From: a virus
Direction: 5' to 3' (one strand)
Length of the DNA stretch: 64,000 nucleotides
Virus record (IMG/VR): IMGVR_UViG_3300030107_006047
Span: 1 to 64,000 of that record
Shown here piece by piece: positions 29,101 to 38,813 of this stretch (positions within the stretch are counted from its first letter, which is position 1; every line of letters begins with the position of its first letter). The translations under genes were made by a program, and so were the position numbers. Under the pieces are notes generated by a model that saw nothing but the letters and a program-made list of their open reading frames with translations, did not search any database and was not told the DNA's origin.

Positions 29101-32100
29101 GACACATTCGACGATGTTGGCCCAACAGATTCTCCTCGAGATCTTTTGCCTGCTCCGAAATCTTTTGAAGATCAGTGGGAGTTTATTCAGGTTCTCGAAT
29201 CTCCCAATGGCGGGTATTGGAAAAGGAAGGGAGAGGGTCCTGCGGTCACCAGCCCTCTTTCTCACCCAGAGCTTGCTGGAGGAAAGGGCGCAGACGCGAT
29301 TACTGTGTTCAGGCATTCTCCAGTTCTTGGGGAAACACCTGCGGCTGCCGGTGACTGGGTGGGCGCAAGGATTAAGCCCACGGGAGTATGGGGAGATCAC
29401 TTTAATCCGATAATGCACGCATCCAGGGGTGCGGACCACCCGGCGCTAACCCTTTACAGCGCTATTGATGGAAATACTTACAAGTTCACCATTGCCGCTA
29501 CCAGCAGGGCGTCGCAGTCAAAGATAGGTGACGTTCCTGAGATGTATAGGACTTTGGTGGCAGAGTCTTTGGCTGAGTTCAAGCAGCATTTGGATTCTAA
29601 TCCAGATGCTGAGTACGTCTTTATTCCACAAAAATCCAAGATGAAGATTGCTTATAAGCCATCGGGACAAATAGCTTTTCGCGACCAGGGTTACCCTGAA
29701 AAGACCTTCTCGTTCTACAAGAAGTGGGCAAGAGATCTTGGTCTTGAAGAAACGACAGCCTGGTATTACCCGGAAAAAGGGAGCTACCGCGAAACTAAAG
29801 CGTTTCGTATTCCGTCCAAAAAGCTTGAGAAAATGCAGGAGCAGGCTGCGCTTGCAGCAAAAGATCCAAGCGTAATTCCTCCGTCTGCTGTTCTTGAGCA
29901 TCCAAAGCATTGGTCGAAAAAGAAAGTAGACTTCATTGAGTCTTGGAGGAAGTGGGCAAAAGAGAGCGGAATGGACCCGCTGATTTCGAAAGTTTCCGAA
30001 ACATTCATGCAGATCCTTCCGAATCGGGCGTTTGAATATCACAACCTTTATTTTCACCCGACCAGTAGACACCTTTATGGCTCACAAGCATCTGCCAGAG
30101 GAAGCGGTATAGACAGCGGCATCCCTTACGCAGTGAAGCTGTACTTTACGTCGAAAGCAATCAAATACGACCCAGAAACTTCTCCTTTGGCAAAGATGAC
30201 GAAAGAGGAGATCGCTGAGGATGCACGAAAGTCCTTCCAGGCTTGGAAAGACGACAAGCTAGCAAAACGGAGGAAAGAAAAAGGTCTTGATCCGCCAGGA
30301 TCAGATGACTATCTTGCTGCCAATTCAGATCTTAGGGCGATTGAGATTAATGAAATCATAGAAGTGCTCGGCCCTCATGTTGCCGAAATAAGCCGAAGAA
30401 TGTCGGAAAGGAGAGAATCTGGCGCGAGAGTGCCGGTTGAAGATGATCCTCATTGGCAGATTGACACTGACCACGCAAAATACTGGGGCGTATCAAATGC
30501 TGGAGAATGGGTTGAGAACCAAGTTCTCCAAACCGGCGTCGCCGCCAAAACGACTGATGTTGGCTATAATCCTACACTTATAAGAAGGGCTGTAAGGCGA
30601 GCAAGCGACGCAATTGCGCAGAGCGAATACAGCCTAATCAAGGTAGCGCATACGTTTGTACACGAGATGACGCATGTCCTTCACTACTCAGTTCTTTCAG
30701 AGAAGGAACTGAAGGCCCTCAGGAGAGCATACGTTCGTGAACGAGATGCGGGGTTTCCAAATTGGAGAAGAGCTAGAGATTTTAAGAAGGATTTGAAAAC
30801 AGAAAGCGCTTTCGGTGAATGGCTTGCAGACACTGTTTCAGATTATTGGATTACCGGAAACGCAAGCAGGCACGGTTTGTTTACCAAGGAAGAGGCGGGG
30901 CTTCTTCAATCAGCCATCAGAAGAATGGCTCACTGGTTCAAACAACTATTTGGTTGGAGGAGCCAGACCATTCGGGGAACGGCACCTCTCGATACGTTCC
31001 CAGAGGAGATCATCGATCTTCTTGAAAGGCTTACAAAACAGGCGCTTGAAGGCGAAGAAGCTAAAGCGGGATGGGTTGATGAAACGGTAGAAATTAGACC
31101 AAAATCAGAGCTTCGTAGCTGGTACTCAGAAGACCTTGGGCCTGTTGCGTCTACGCGCCGTACAGGCCCTCCGCGCCGTGGAAACGAGATTCCTCGTAAG
31201 GATTGGGACGAAAACTGGCAAGACAAGCCCGCGATAGAATCTGCGCGGTGGTTGAGAGATCAAGTAGATAACGATCTTCAAAAAGCAGTATTAGACAAAG
31301 TCATAGAAAGCCTGGACGAAACAGGCACAGATCCAAGAAGCACGTCCGTAAAGACGTACTTGTCAGACCTCCCTGGATTATCTGGTCGGTATCATCCCGA
31401 CAGGGGTTGGGTTTTGCTCGACCCGGCTCGGTCATCTTGGCAAGAAGGTGGCATGGTTCAGGTGGCAATCCATGAATTAGTGCATGCGGCTACTGTGGGT
31501 AAGATTGAAATCTACCCGGACTCGATCCAGGTGAAGAGGCTGGACCGTCTCTTTGATGAGGCTAGGTCACAGGTTTTTACTCCTGCTCACAAGACACGTT
31601 CTTATGGGTGGAATGACCGGCTGGAGTTTATTGCGGAGGGTCTTTCAAATCCTAAGTTTCAGGATGAGCTTCGCTCTATCAAAATCAGCGATGAGCTTGC
31701 TTCAGAGCTTGGGATTGCAGATCCAAATCTCTGGGAGGGCTTGGTCGCTATTATTAGACAACTCTTGGGTCTAGGCGAAAACGACCAGTCAGCACTCTCA
31801 GGTCTTCTGAAGGTCACAGACGACATCGCCCGTATGGACATTGAGCCGAAGCGCTCTATGAGCTGGATGGATAGGTCTAAATACGAGCCTCCGCCACCCG
31901 CAAGGATGGAAGAGATTCTTGACACGATCTTAGACGAAAAGTCAGCACAACAGGCGGCCACTGCTAACGCCCCTCTTTGGGTAAGATCTATTCAAGAAAT
32001 GCCAGAAGAGAGGGCGCTTGACGCAGCCGAAAGCATTGCTGCGAACTACGCTCCTGTTGGCTCAAAAGAGTACGAAGGCATTGTTTCATACATTGTGACA

Positions 32101-35100
32101 GGGGGACGAGAGGGAAGGCTGAACAGAAAAATCTTGGCTGACTTTGAACCAGGAACCCCAGCATCGACTCCATCAACAGGGCCGACTCCAAGGTGGCGAG
32201 TGTTTTACGACACAAAGGTTGAGGGTAAAGACGGAACTACCAAGCTTGTTTCTTCTGCAGAGGTTTGGAATAGCGCTGACGCAGACGCGCTGTACCACAT
32301 AATGAAGAGCGGCAACATCTTTATGATCTTCAACAACGGCGGAAAGCTTCTGCGCCGATTCCTTGGCTCAAGAGACTACCGTCACTTGGTTAGAGAGCTT
32401 GATACCAAGGGGGGCCGAGACAGGCTGTCTCCAGATGGAGAGCGTGCAGCCAAGAAAGCATTCAAGGCATACATTGAAACAGGCAAGGCAAGCGGCCCAC
32501 TACTGCCGCTGTTTGATCAGTTGTACCTGAATCTCCAATCGTACTGGCTACGCCTGTCTAAAGACAGGTCCATTATCGCATCCCCTGAAATTCGAGGATG
32601 GTTTGATGAATGGCTTGCCCCAGACTTAAACCTAAGACCCCTTGCTGCTGAGATTACGGAAAGAGTTTTGACCAGATTCAAGCAGGTCAGAATTGCAGAG
32701 CCCGAAGATCTTCTGAAAAGATTGGAAGAGGGCATGGTCGGCCTTATGGGCCGAAAAGAAGAGTTTTGGCGCGTTCCTTTAGATACGCCAACTGTCAGAA
32801 ACGCTCTTGGCATTACTGACTACACCAAAGAAATGGATGTCGTTGACGCCTTTTCTAGGGCTGTTGGGTATGTGGCTGGTGAGCACGCCAGGATTATGTC
32901 TGGCGCTGAGAAGATGTTTGACCTGACCACCCGAAGCCACGTTCCTGCAAGCCGGGTAAAGGCTATCCACAGGGATGCGAATCGTCGCGTTTACCAAGTA
33001 CTTAATGGAAAGGTCGAGCACGGAACAGGAACAGGAAAGCTTGAAGGAAAGGTGGTCGCAGTTCTTTCTCCGGCACAAGCTGCATCCTTTAGGGTCTTTC
33101 TAAGATCTCTTAGTGCTGAGGCTCTTGGTAATATCCTTCCAATCCACCTTCTTGATGAATCTACTGACCTTACCCAAATATCGCTTGCTGACATGAACAC
33201 CATCATGGAAGTCGTCATTGATATTGAGGCGGGTGTGGCGGCTTCAAGAACGCACTACTCTGAGCGCATTTCGCCAACCCTCGCTGTTGCGATGTGGAAC
33301 GGCCTTAAGCAAATGTCGATCAACTCTGAGAAATACTCCGACCTAATGAAGTCAGTATCAGGTGGAATCCGGTCTCGATTCTCAGAGGCTTCCGATCTTG
33401 AAGATCTTGGTCCGTTCCAGCGACAAGTAGTAGAGATGACAACCAGAGAGTTGGGCGGCATTCCAAACGAAATGCTCAGGTGGCTTATTGAGTTCAGGAA
33501 AGGGAACAAAGACGCTACTCTTCATGAAATGTATCTGGCAATGAAGAACCAGCTAGAAGCTCCAGTCAAAGTAGAGCTTGTTGAAAAGATTATGGGAAGG
33601 CCAGCCACGCCAACAGACAAGGGCTCTAAAGGCTGGCTTGTAGAACTGGAAAGGTTCCACGGCTCACTGGAGGCCGACCCAGAAGGGCCCCCTCTTGCGG
33701 CTAGCAGGCGAAGGGATGCTCTTTTAGGCAGGGTAGACGATGAGGTTCAGTATGAAGATCCTACTGGCGGCGACATAGCAGGGTCATTCTTGGACCATGT
33801 ATTGGAGAACCTTTCAGATCTTCAAAGCATGATGGAGCAAGAAAAGCTGTCTCACCCGGTATACGGGCGGCTTGCAGAGGAGGATCATCATTCCCTGCAG
33901 ATCCTTCAAACCTACAAAGACAAGCTTAAGAAGTTTAGAGAGGGTCAGGAGAAAGGCGCTCCGAGAGAATCCTTGGATAAGATCTTGTCCGAAGAAGACT
34001 TTTCTGCAGTCGAGGACGCCCTTTATTACGTTCTCGACAGAATCAGAAGGCAGAAAGACAGGATCAGCCAGAGGGCTGTAAAGATTGGTCGCGCTCTTTC
34101 TGGTGACACTGACTTTGCCGATTCTATCTTCATGAAGAGTTCTGATGTTCAGGGCGAGTACTACGTCATGTTTTATGAAGGCAGATGGCTTGAGATGTTC
34201 GAAGCCTTTGGCACAAGAACAGGCATGGCCACTGGCTTCGAAAAGACCAGAGGTAAGGCCCCAGAAATAGACCCCGGCACCGCGCTTGTTCATATGATTG
34301 CAACGCTTAGGGCTGATGAGATTCTCGAGGGCCTTGCCGGAGTGATGGCCAAGTATGGTATCGCGAAAGATGTTCGAGAGCTTACTTCTAACTACTCTGC
34401 TGCAAGAGCCATTGAAGGGCAGTACAGCGGAATAAACAGGGATCTGTTTCACGGTCGGATTCAGTATTACATCGACGGAATACTGTCTTTCCAAATGAGC
34501 GCCAAGAGATACCCCTATGCTCCAATGTACACTGCAAAGGCGGGGGATACCCTTGAGAGTATTGCTAAATCTCATGGTGTGACAGCTAAGCAGCTCGCCA
34601 TGTGGAACGGCCTTGCTGTTACGGATCCCTTGGTGGCCGGGCAAGCAATAAGAACAGCCGACCATAAGATGCTTTTAGAGCAGCCTCGCGCTCCTTTTAC
34701 CGAAAAGCTTGCCCCTGTTCTTCCCACAAGAGAAACAAGAAGAGCGAAAGAACGTGGAGCGCCGGAAGACTTTTACGGCAATGTCCACGATCTTGAGGCT
34801 TATACACAAGCGGTAGACATTATCCATAACTGGGGCTTTAAAACAGCTAAGGAAGGGTTTGAGCTAAGAACGTTGCCGGATGGCAGTAGGGTCTTTGCCC
34901 CGAATTCGGTTTGGAAGCATCTTGATAATGCGCTCGATAGGGCCACGGGCGCTGGCACTGCGCGTGGGGTTGTTGCTCACAGGGTTGATCCTGCTCCGCT
35001 TGGTGTGACCGACTACAAATGGTCACCTGATGCCGAACGAAAGATGGCTCTTGGTAGGGCTGTTGATTCGCTTCAAAATATGTTCCCCTCCACCTTTGCC

Positions 35101-36582
35101 AGAATCAAGATGGGAGTGACGACAGGAATCGTTCTTCCGAACCCCGCTTATTTCACTGGTGTTTTCTTGGGAGCAGGGTTTCAGGCAATGCAAGGCGTTG
35201 GTCCTGTTGGGTTCTTTAAGATGATGAGAAACCCAAAACAGACTGGTGCGGTGATTGCAAGGCTCTGGAAAGAGGGATCTTTTGCGCCAGATGCTCCCCC
35301 AATTGTTTCAAAGAACGGTCAGATTTACACCGTTGAAATGCTTGCGCAGCTTGCAGAAGCTCACGGGTTGAAATCCAGCTTCATTCATGCTGAGACGATG
35401 AAGGCGATTGCGTCGGATATTCGTGAGTTCCATCCTGGCTTTTGGAACAAGATGAGAGTTGGTCGGTGGGCAAAGAACTGGCAGAAGACACTTATCGAAA
35501 GCGCCACCGCACTGGATAACTATTGGCGTGTTTCAGTCTTTATTCATGAAATAAGAATGGGTAAGTCCCCTGCTGCTGCTGCCGAAAAAGCCCGGCTTGT
35601 TGGTTACGACTACGCGGCTCTCACCAAGTGGGAGAAGAAGTTCGCCAGAAATACGATCATGTTCTACTCGTACATGCGCAAGAACATGGATCTGTTCTGG
35701 GACACGCTTCTAACAAACCCGGAACGGCTGATCGGTCAAATGCGGCTCTTGAGAGGGATCCATACGGTCTGGTTGGATGACGACCCTCAGATTGTATTGA
35801 AGGACTATCTTCACGGAAGGCTGCCTACTTATTTCAAAGAGACCACAATAAATACGCATAAGTACAGCCAATGGATGTTCATCTCACCTCCCCTCCCCAT
35901 GATGGACGCGCTCAACATTTATATCGACATATACGATCTGATTGCGTTTAGAGACGAAGAGGCGATGCGAGGGCTTGCCACAAGATCCGCTCCTTGGGTG
36001 CAAGCACCATTTGTTATGGCAACAGGAAAAGACATTTTCTGGGACAAAGAGCTAAACGAATACAACAAGATTCCGTCATGGTTGATGGAGATGGATCTTG
36101 CTTTGACGGGCGGCGGCCTCATGTATGGAGTATTCGGCGCACAAAGAAGGCCCCATAGCGATCTTAGCAGGGCAGACATTTCGGGAGAATCTGAACGCGG
36201 CTGGTATCACGCAAGGAACGGTAGGGCCTGGTGGATCTGGCGAAACCTTCTGCAGTTTCCTGGCGCTGGCCGATCTATGGACACCATTTCATATATGGAC
36301 CGAGCGAACCTTGGGGCTGTCGAGGCTTCCGTCCGTACCGCCCGTTGGGCCAGGAGGACTGGGGCGGAAAGCGGTTGGTGGTCTGGGGTGCCAGAAATGG
36401 GCGAAGGAGACACCATGGGGCCAAGAACCGGCCTTGCGTGGAAAGACGAGTTGGCTGGTCTGTTTGGGTTCAAGCCTATTCATGTTCCTCAAAGATCACA
36501 CCAAACGGCTGTTGATAGTATTAGAATGCACAAAAGGAAAAAGCAGGTTTTGGCCCGAGAACGTCTATCAGAAGAAGACTAA
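26107..36582 (+). CDS. Giant 3491-residue polyvalent-type virion protein with two metallopeptidase motifs and LysM
   Basis: GTG start, GGAGAG upstream. Visible regions: acidic N-terminus; Gly-zipper stretch about 310-345 (GMTIGAVIGGFVGYGAG); first zinc-peptidase motif HEMTH at 1519-1523, with a downstream EWLADTVSDY that may give the third ligand; second motif HELVH at 1789-1793, with EFIAEGLSNP around 1840-1849; a LysM peptidoglycan-binding domain about 2808-2850 (AGDTLESIAKSHGV); and a C-terminal part (about 3000-3300) with PNPAYFTGVFLG and a segment ending FYSYMRKN, like the LPD-type regions of phage polyvalent proteins. Such proteins are thought to be carried in the virion and to enter with DNA. 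The LysM suggests contact with the cell wall during entry (inference). A Pro/Gly-rich linker with a duplicated PPVGGP sits near residue 980. Confidence 0.85.
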   Translation: MSNGNDDDILLEGMTGFAEEPVLGGGVYRGELDLTGELDTSPAEMFEDVDVVGSIRDFEETYSKAATPVTYIEQEQINDQLREAIEMQLRSTRPGHEDDWYKERVEKRIHDLSFVHANYAPDPPELPSVSFLKNLYQQYPEQLRSTYRPDSSVGRVVSAISTDKTDEQIQELIDKTTVSEWPSEFTWGGGFVNAMQRGLSRRVIEVEAGADKPGSEMRWEHGRKVSREYEAIMDDQGWGAGVARMWANGPSMDENDAYRAGLFLDEDEATARELVVSTGLGMTFGAMVRSKLGYLLPRAGVWGRRTFGLRGAVKGATAGSSGGPIGMTIGAVIGGFVGYGAGKVWGKVDAEEFFKPVPAFPQDEDDDGWFFALPKGLVDLSTRTLVLTGLADSAVVPIMASSNEEADRMRDIIAMSRPSEAWESLVHEYRTARDSGRTSEELREELRPLMGGMVRNVAWADLPDAARHADNLDLETAIEYATANKDVGDINAPKFTFQYFVGLANEGNTGKKGLQRVLHSLPIGQILNHVPQIIVGDESRPGSIPSVDTFIDGVMVAARDTEEAYALTGTDTTRDLATGFAELMLERREVGGTTRYVENTPGKLFRVLSSVPELYMEMRLPFDIPLTPASRDARYNLGIRDPDVGYWANFFSNVETGEMGLARHVTDEMISRGVDRQSWQYRGIATGGVMADWLVYWERPIISGIGMPTRAGLRGYGAWKQYKDNPLRLQAVTAALSPRLYAFRNKVDVQNTQAWANVSRFLGEDTGLEGLQTLKGGKASDGSDVVLGVRESGIVDRMIEAMEQGKSFEDAEASLPTYRDHDWYTVQSHLLSEGVKNGVIKGDDVWAVVPKPMRSQVIQVMAAAGIEPSSAIRALNQYILKARKINLHAMEKLLTEGTPEMIAFRGSDQYKNLRNVLLEAVGSAGGATDHVNISMPKLELQAWIAALDPQRPNIKSMEDYFDALRIELEGAGGPPPTKGPKDPPVGGPEDPPVGGPGKDTFDDVGPTDSPRDLLPAPKSFEDQWEFIQVLESPNGGYWKRKGEGPAVTSPLSHPELAGGKGADAITVFRHSPVLGETPAAAGDWVGARIKPTGVWGDHFNPIMHASRGADHPALTLYSAIDGNTYKFTIAATSRASQSKIGDVPEMYRTLVAESLAEFKQHLDSNPDAEYVFIPQKSKMKIAYKPSGQIAFRDQGYPEKTFSFYKKWARDLGLEETTAWYYPEKGSYRETKAFRIPSKKLEKMQEQAALAAKDPSVIPPSAVLEHPKHWSKKKVDFIESWRKWAKESGMDPLISKVSETFMQILPNRAFEYHNLYFHPTSRHLYGSQASARGSGIDSGIPYAVKLYFTSKAIKYDPETSPLAKMTKEEIAEDARKSFQAWKDDKLAKRRKEKGLDPPGSDDYLAANSDLRAIEINEIIEVLGPHVAEISRRMSERRESGARVPVEDDPHWQIDTDHAKYWGVSNAGEWVENQVLQTGVAAKTTDVGYNPTLIRRAVRRASDAIAQSEYSLIKVAHTFVHEMTHVLHYSVLSEKELKALRRAYVRERDAGFPNWRRARDFKKDLKTESAFGEWLADTVSDYWITGNASRHGLFTKEEAGLLQSAIRRMAHWFKQLFGWRSQTIRGTAPLDTFPEEIIDLLERLTKQALEGEEAKAGWVDETVEIRPKSELRSWYSEDLGPVASTRRTGPPRRGNEIPRKDWDENWQDKPAIESARWLRDQVDNDLQKAVLDKVIESLDETGTDPRSTSVKTYLSDLPGLSGRYHPDRGWVLLDPARSSWQEGGMVQVAIHELVHAATVGKIEIYPDSIQVKRLDRLFDEARSQVFTPAHKTRSYGWNDRLEFIAEGLSNPKFQDELRSIKISDELASELGIADPNLWEGLVAIIRQLLGLGENDQSALSGLLKVTDDIARMDIEPKRSMSWMDRSKYEPPPPARMEEILDTILDEKSAQQAATANAPLWVRSIQEMPEERALDAAESIAANYAPVGSKEYEGIVSYIVTGGREGRLNRKILADFEPGTPASTPSTGPTPRWRVFYDTKVEGKDGTTKLVSSAEVWNSADADALYHIMKSGNIFMIFNNGGKLLRRFLGSRDYRHLVRELDTKGGRDRLSPDGERAAKKAFKAYIETGKASGPLLPLFDQLYLNLQSYWLRLSKDRSIIASPEIRGWFDEWLAPDLNLRPLAAEITERVLTRFKQVRIAEPEDLLKRLEEGMVGLMGRKEEFWRVPLDTPTVRNALGITDYTKEMDVVDAFSRAVGYVAGEHARIMSGAEKMFDLTTRSHVPASRVKAIHRDANRRVYQVLNGKVEHGTGTGKLEGKVVAVLSPAQAASFRVFLRSLSAEALGNILPIHLLDESTDLTQISLADMNTIMEVVIDIEAGVAASRTHYSERISPTLAVAMWNGLKQMSINSEKYSDLMKSVSGGIRSRFSEASDLEDLGPFQRQVVEMTTRELGGIPNEMLRWLIEFRKGNKDATLHEMYLAMKNQLEAPVKVELVEKIMGRPATPTDKGSKGWLVELERFHGSLEADPEGPPLAASRRRDALLGRVDDEVQYEDPTGGDIAGSFLDHVLENLSDLQSMMEQEKLSHPVYGRLAEEDHHSLQILQTYKDKLKKFREGQEKGAPRESLDKILSEEDFSAVEDALYYVLDRIRRQKDRISQRAVKIGRALSGDTDFADSIFMKSSDVQGEYYVMFYEGRWLEMFEAFGTRTGMATGFEKTRGKAPEIDPGTALVHMIATLRADEILEGLAGVMAKYGIAKDVRELTSNYSAARAIEGQYSGINRDLFHGRIQYYIDGILSFQMSAKRYPYAPMYTAKAGDTLESIAKSHGVTAKQLAMWNGLAVTDPLVAGQAIRTADHKMLLEQPRAPFTEKLAPVLPTRETRRAKERGAPEDFYGNVHDLEAYTQAVDIIHNWGFKTAKEGFELRTLPDGSRVFAPNSVWKHLDNALDRATGAGTARGVVAHRVDPAPLGVTDYKWSPDAERKMALGRAVDSLQNMFPSTFARIKMGVTTGIVLPNPAYFTGVFLGAGFQAMQGVGPVGFFKMMRNPKQTGAVIARLWKEGSFAPDAPPIVSKNGQIYTVEMLAQLAEAHGLKSSFIHAETMKAIASDIREFHPGFWNKMRVGRWAKNWQKTLIESATALDNYWRVSVFIHEIRMGKSPAAAAEKARLVGYDYAALTKWEKKFARNTIMFYSYMRKNMDLFWDTLLTNPERLIGQMRLLRGIHTVWLDDDPQIVLKDYLHGRLPTYFKETTINTHKYSQWMFISPPLPMMDALNIYIDIYDLIAFRDEEAMRGLATRSAPWVQAPFVMATGKDIFWDKELNEYNKIPSWLMEMDLALTGGGLMYGVFGAQRRPHSDLSRADISGESERGWYHARNGRAWWIWRNLLQFPGAGRSMDTISYMDRANLGAVEASVRTARWARRTGAESGWWSGVPEMGEGDTMGPRTGLAWKDELAGLFGFKPIHVPQRSHQTAVDSIRMHKRKKQVLARERLSEED

Positions 36583-36603
36583 TATGGAACATGGTCTGCA
36601 ACG

Positions 36604-36612
36604 TGCTATTAT
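36604..36612 (+). promoter_or_regulatory. Candidate extended -10 element before small tail genes
   Basis: TGCTATTAT in the 66-base gap after the giant gene, 37 bases before the next ATG. No good -35 box. Similar in form to the element at 8986. Confidence 0.3.
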
Positions 36613-36648
36613 TTTTTCGATTTCTCATCCCACTTAGGAGATTCTTTC

Positions 36649-37119
36649 ATGTCCCAAATTCCAGAAATGATGGGTGGCCGCACCCTCACTCACGACATCC
36701 CCACCACAGGCGACCTTCAGATTGTGGCCGGAAAAGGCCTTAAGCTTTCCGGTCAGACTGCGATGCTGACGGCCCTGGCAGGGGCTACCAACCTTCTCTC
36801 ATTCAAGGGCGAAGGCATCACTATGGCTGCTACTCATACCTTGTTGGTTACGGGAACCGCTGCTGCAAACCAGACTGTCATCACATCTAACTTTTTGATT
36901 GTTGACCCTACTGACAACAGAAACCTGGACCTTCCGGCTGAGGCTCTTTGCACTGGACTTCTCCTGGTCATCTTTAGCGCTGCAACCCCAAGTTCTTCTG
37001 AGACAATTACACTTCGTAATGACGGTGGAGACACAATCGCTACGATTGAAGAAGCCGAAGCTTGCTTGGCTTATTGCGACGGAACCACTTGGCGTGGACT
37101 TGTTGGCGGCGCAACCTGA
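36649..37119 (+). CDS. Small beta-rich virion protein (fibre-domain type)
   Basis: 156 residues, TTAGGAG before the ATG. Beta strands alternate with Gly/Asn turns; the second half (NLDLPAEALCTGLLLVIFSA, TITLRNDGGD, GTTWRGLVG) resembles the C-terminal domain of the 21457-22167 protein. Probably a virion surface or fibre component. No catalytic residues are seen. Confidence 0.7.
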   Translation: MSQIPEMMGGRTLTHDIPTTGDLQIVAGKGLKLSGQTAMLTALAGATNLLSFKGEGITMAATHTLLVTGTAAANQTVITSNFLIVDPTDNRNLDLPAEALCTGLLLVIFSAATPSSSETITLRNDGGDTIATIEEAEACLAYCDGTTWRGLVGGAT

Positions 37120-37148
37120 TTTGTGCTCATCACTCTCTTTAGGAGGCC

Positions 37149-37586
37149 GTGATGGCTGATCAAGGCTTTATTGTAAACGACGCAGAAGTAACTGCAATCG
37201 GCACAGGCTACGCTTCAGGCAAGGCTATTCTTCTTCATGAAGACTCGGCTATGGACGCAAAGTCTAAAGCTATGCCTGGTGCCTGCTACTTGTCTCACAT
37301 TGAGCTTCAGCTTGATGAAACAAGTTCCACGGTTGCGGAAGTGTCGTGCTTTCTGACCTGGGATTCTTCTGGAGACGATCCAATTACTGCCGAGGCCGCA
37401 GGTCTTTCTGTTCATGCTGGCCTTACAGACACTAGCCTTAGGTTAGTGTCTGTGGCCATGGATGTTTGGATTACCGCGCCCGCGACACAAACGTCATCCG
37501 GCAAGGTTTATTTGTTTATGAAGTGCGACGCAGGAGCAGTAACTCTTAAAAAAGCCCGCTTATATTGGGTGATTCGGAAAGGTTAG
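37149..37586 (+). CDS. Small beta-rich virion protein
   Basis: 145 residues, AGGAGG seven bases before the ATG. Beta-sandwich-like pattern (CYLSHIELQLDE, EVSCFLTWDSSGDDP, KVYLFMKCDAG) ending in a basic strand. It is three bases from the fibre-like gene downstream. Decoration or appendage role inferred. Confidence 0.7.
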   Translation: MMADQGFIVNDAEVTAIGTGYASGKAILLHEDSAMDAKSKAMPGACYLSHIELQLDETSSTVAEVSCFLTWDSSGDDPITAEAAGLSVHAGLTDTSLRLVSVAMDVWITAPATQTSSGKVYLFMKCDAGAVTLKKARLYWVIRKG

Positions 37587-37589
37587 ACT

Positions 37590-38450
37590 ATGGGTGGGTT
37601 TTTCAATCGGTTTGATGCTACAAGTTCCAGTATTCGAGCAACAGACCTTGAGGTCGATGGAACTACTGTTGTTGTAGATGAGACCAACAATCGGGTTGGT
37701 ATTGGGACGGCTACTCCGGCAACACAACTGCATGTTTCTAAAGACACTGACGGAGAGTTTGTAGCTCTAAAGCTCACAAACGAGTCGGATGCTAACGATA
37801 CGACCGGAAAGGTCAGCCTTCAGTTTGATCTTGAAGATACAGGCGGAAATGCTGTTGATTCTGCAAAGCTCTTGGTTTCCAAAGAAGCCGCGTTCACCGC
37901 AACAGCTTCTACTCAAGACGCCAAGTTTGAGCTGCAGCTTTCAGAGAACGGAACCCTTGGAACCAAGTTTACTGTCGAGTCGAGCGGAGATGTTGTCATT
38001 CCTGGCGACATCGAAATGACGGACAGCAGTGCGATTGTTGACTCCAACAACTCCAAGCTTTTGAAGTTCTGTTCTGTTGGCAGCGCCGTCAACTACGTTG
38101 AGGTTGAAAACGCAGCAGACGGTACTGCTCCTGCAATCAGCGTGCTGGGAGACTCAACCAACATCACAATGTCCTTGAAACCCAAGGGAACTGGCGGTGT
38201 GAGGATCTTTGGGTCTACTGCCGCAGCAGCGTCTCTTCTTCTCAACGAGGATTCGGACAACGGTACGAACTTTATGAAGTTCCAGGCCGCTGCGAACATC
38301 GTGTCTAACCACACCTATACTTGGCCTGCCGCAACGCCTGCTGGGGATAGCATCCTAAAAACCAATAGTGGTGGCGACCTTTCATGGGTTGACGAGGCTC
38401 CGCCTCCAAACGACCTCAACTTAAATCTTCACATGCAAGTTTTTTCATAG
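37590..38450 (+). CDS. Tail fibre-like protein
   Basis: 286 residues. Early in the protein is VGIGTATPATQLHVS, the GIGT-P-LHV segment widely seen in phage fibres and adhesins built of repeating beta helices. Later DGTAPAISVLGDS and MSLKPKGTGGVRIFG continue the one-strand-per-turn pattern. The C-terminus (GDSILKTNSGGDLSW) is typical of fibre knobs. A receptor-binding or fibre-shaft role is likely. Confidence 0.75.
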   Translation: MGGFFNRFDATSSSIRATDLEVDGTTVVVDETNNRVGIGTATPATQLHVSKDTDGEFVALKLTNESDANDTTGKVSLQFDLEDTGGNAVDSAKLLVSKEAAFTATASTQDAKFELQLSENGTLGTKFTVESSGDVVIPGDIEMTDSSAIVDSNNSKLLKFCSVGSAVNYVEVENAADGTAPAISVLGDSTNITMSLKPKGTGGVRIFGSTAAAASLLLNEDSDNGTNFMKFQAAANIVSNHTYTWPAATPAGDSILKTNSGGDLSWVDEAPPPNDLNLNLHMQVFS

Positions 38451-38459
38451 GATCACGCA

Positions 38460-38813
38460 ATGGCTACAATCAGTAAGGAGCTTCTTAGCGGAAGCACCCA
38501 GGGCAAAGGAATCAAGGTTACGGGCACTAACACTGGTGCTGCTGTTACTGTTCACACGGCGGTGAGCGGTACAACCGACATTGATGAGGTTTGGCTGTGG
38601 TGCGCCAACCAGCATTCTGGTGCGGTTGAGCTAACTATTGAGTGGGGCGGGACAGCCGCTGACGATTTAATCGTTATCGATATCACTGAGGACGCCGGTC
38701 TTGTGCAGATCGCGCCGGGCATTCCCCTTCAGAACAGCCTCGTTATAAAGGCGTTTGCAGCCCAAGCGAACGTGATCAACATCTTTGGATTCGTAAACAG
38801 GATGGACATCTGA
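38460..38813 (+). CDS. Small beta protein, paralogue of the 40729 protein
   Basis: 117 residues, AGGA before the ATG. Its core (DEVWLWCANQHSG, then IAPGIPLQNS and NVINIFGFVNRM) matches the 128-residue product at 40729-41115 in order and spacing, so the two are diverged duplicates. Compact all-beta, probably a capsid or tail decoration subunit. Its stop overlaps the next ATG (TGATG). Confidence 0.75.
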   Translation: MATISKELLSGSTQGKGIKVTGTNTGAAVTVHTAVSGTTDIDEVWLWCANQHSGAVELTIEWGGTAADDLIVIDITEDAGLVQIAPGIPLQNSLVIKAFAAQANVINIFGFVNRMDI

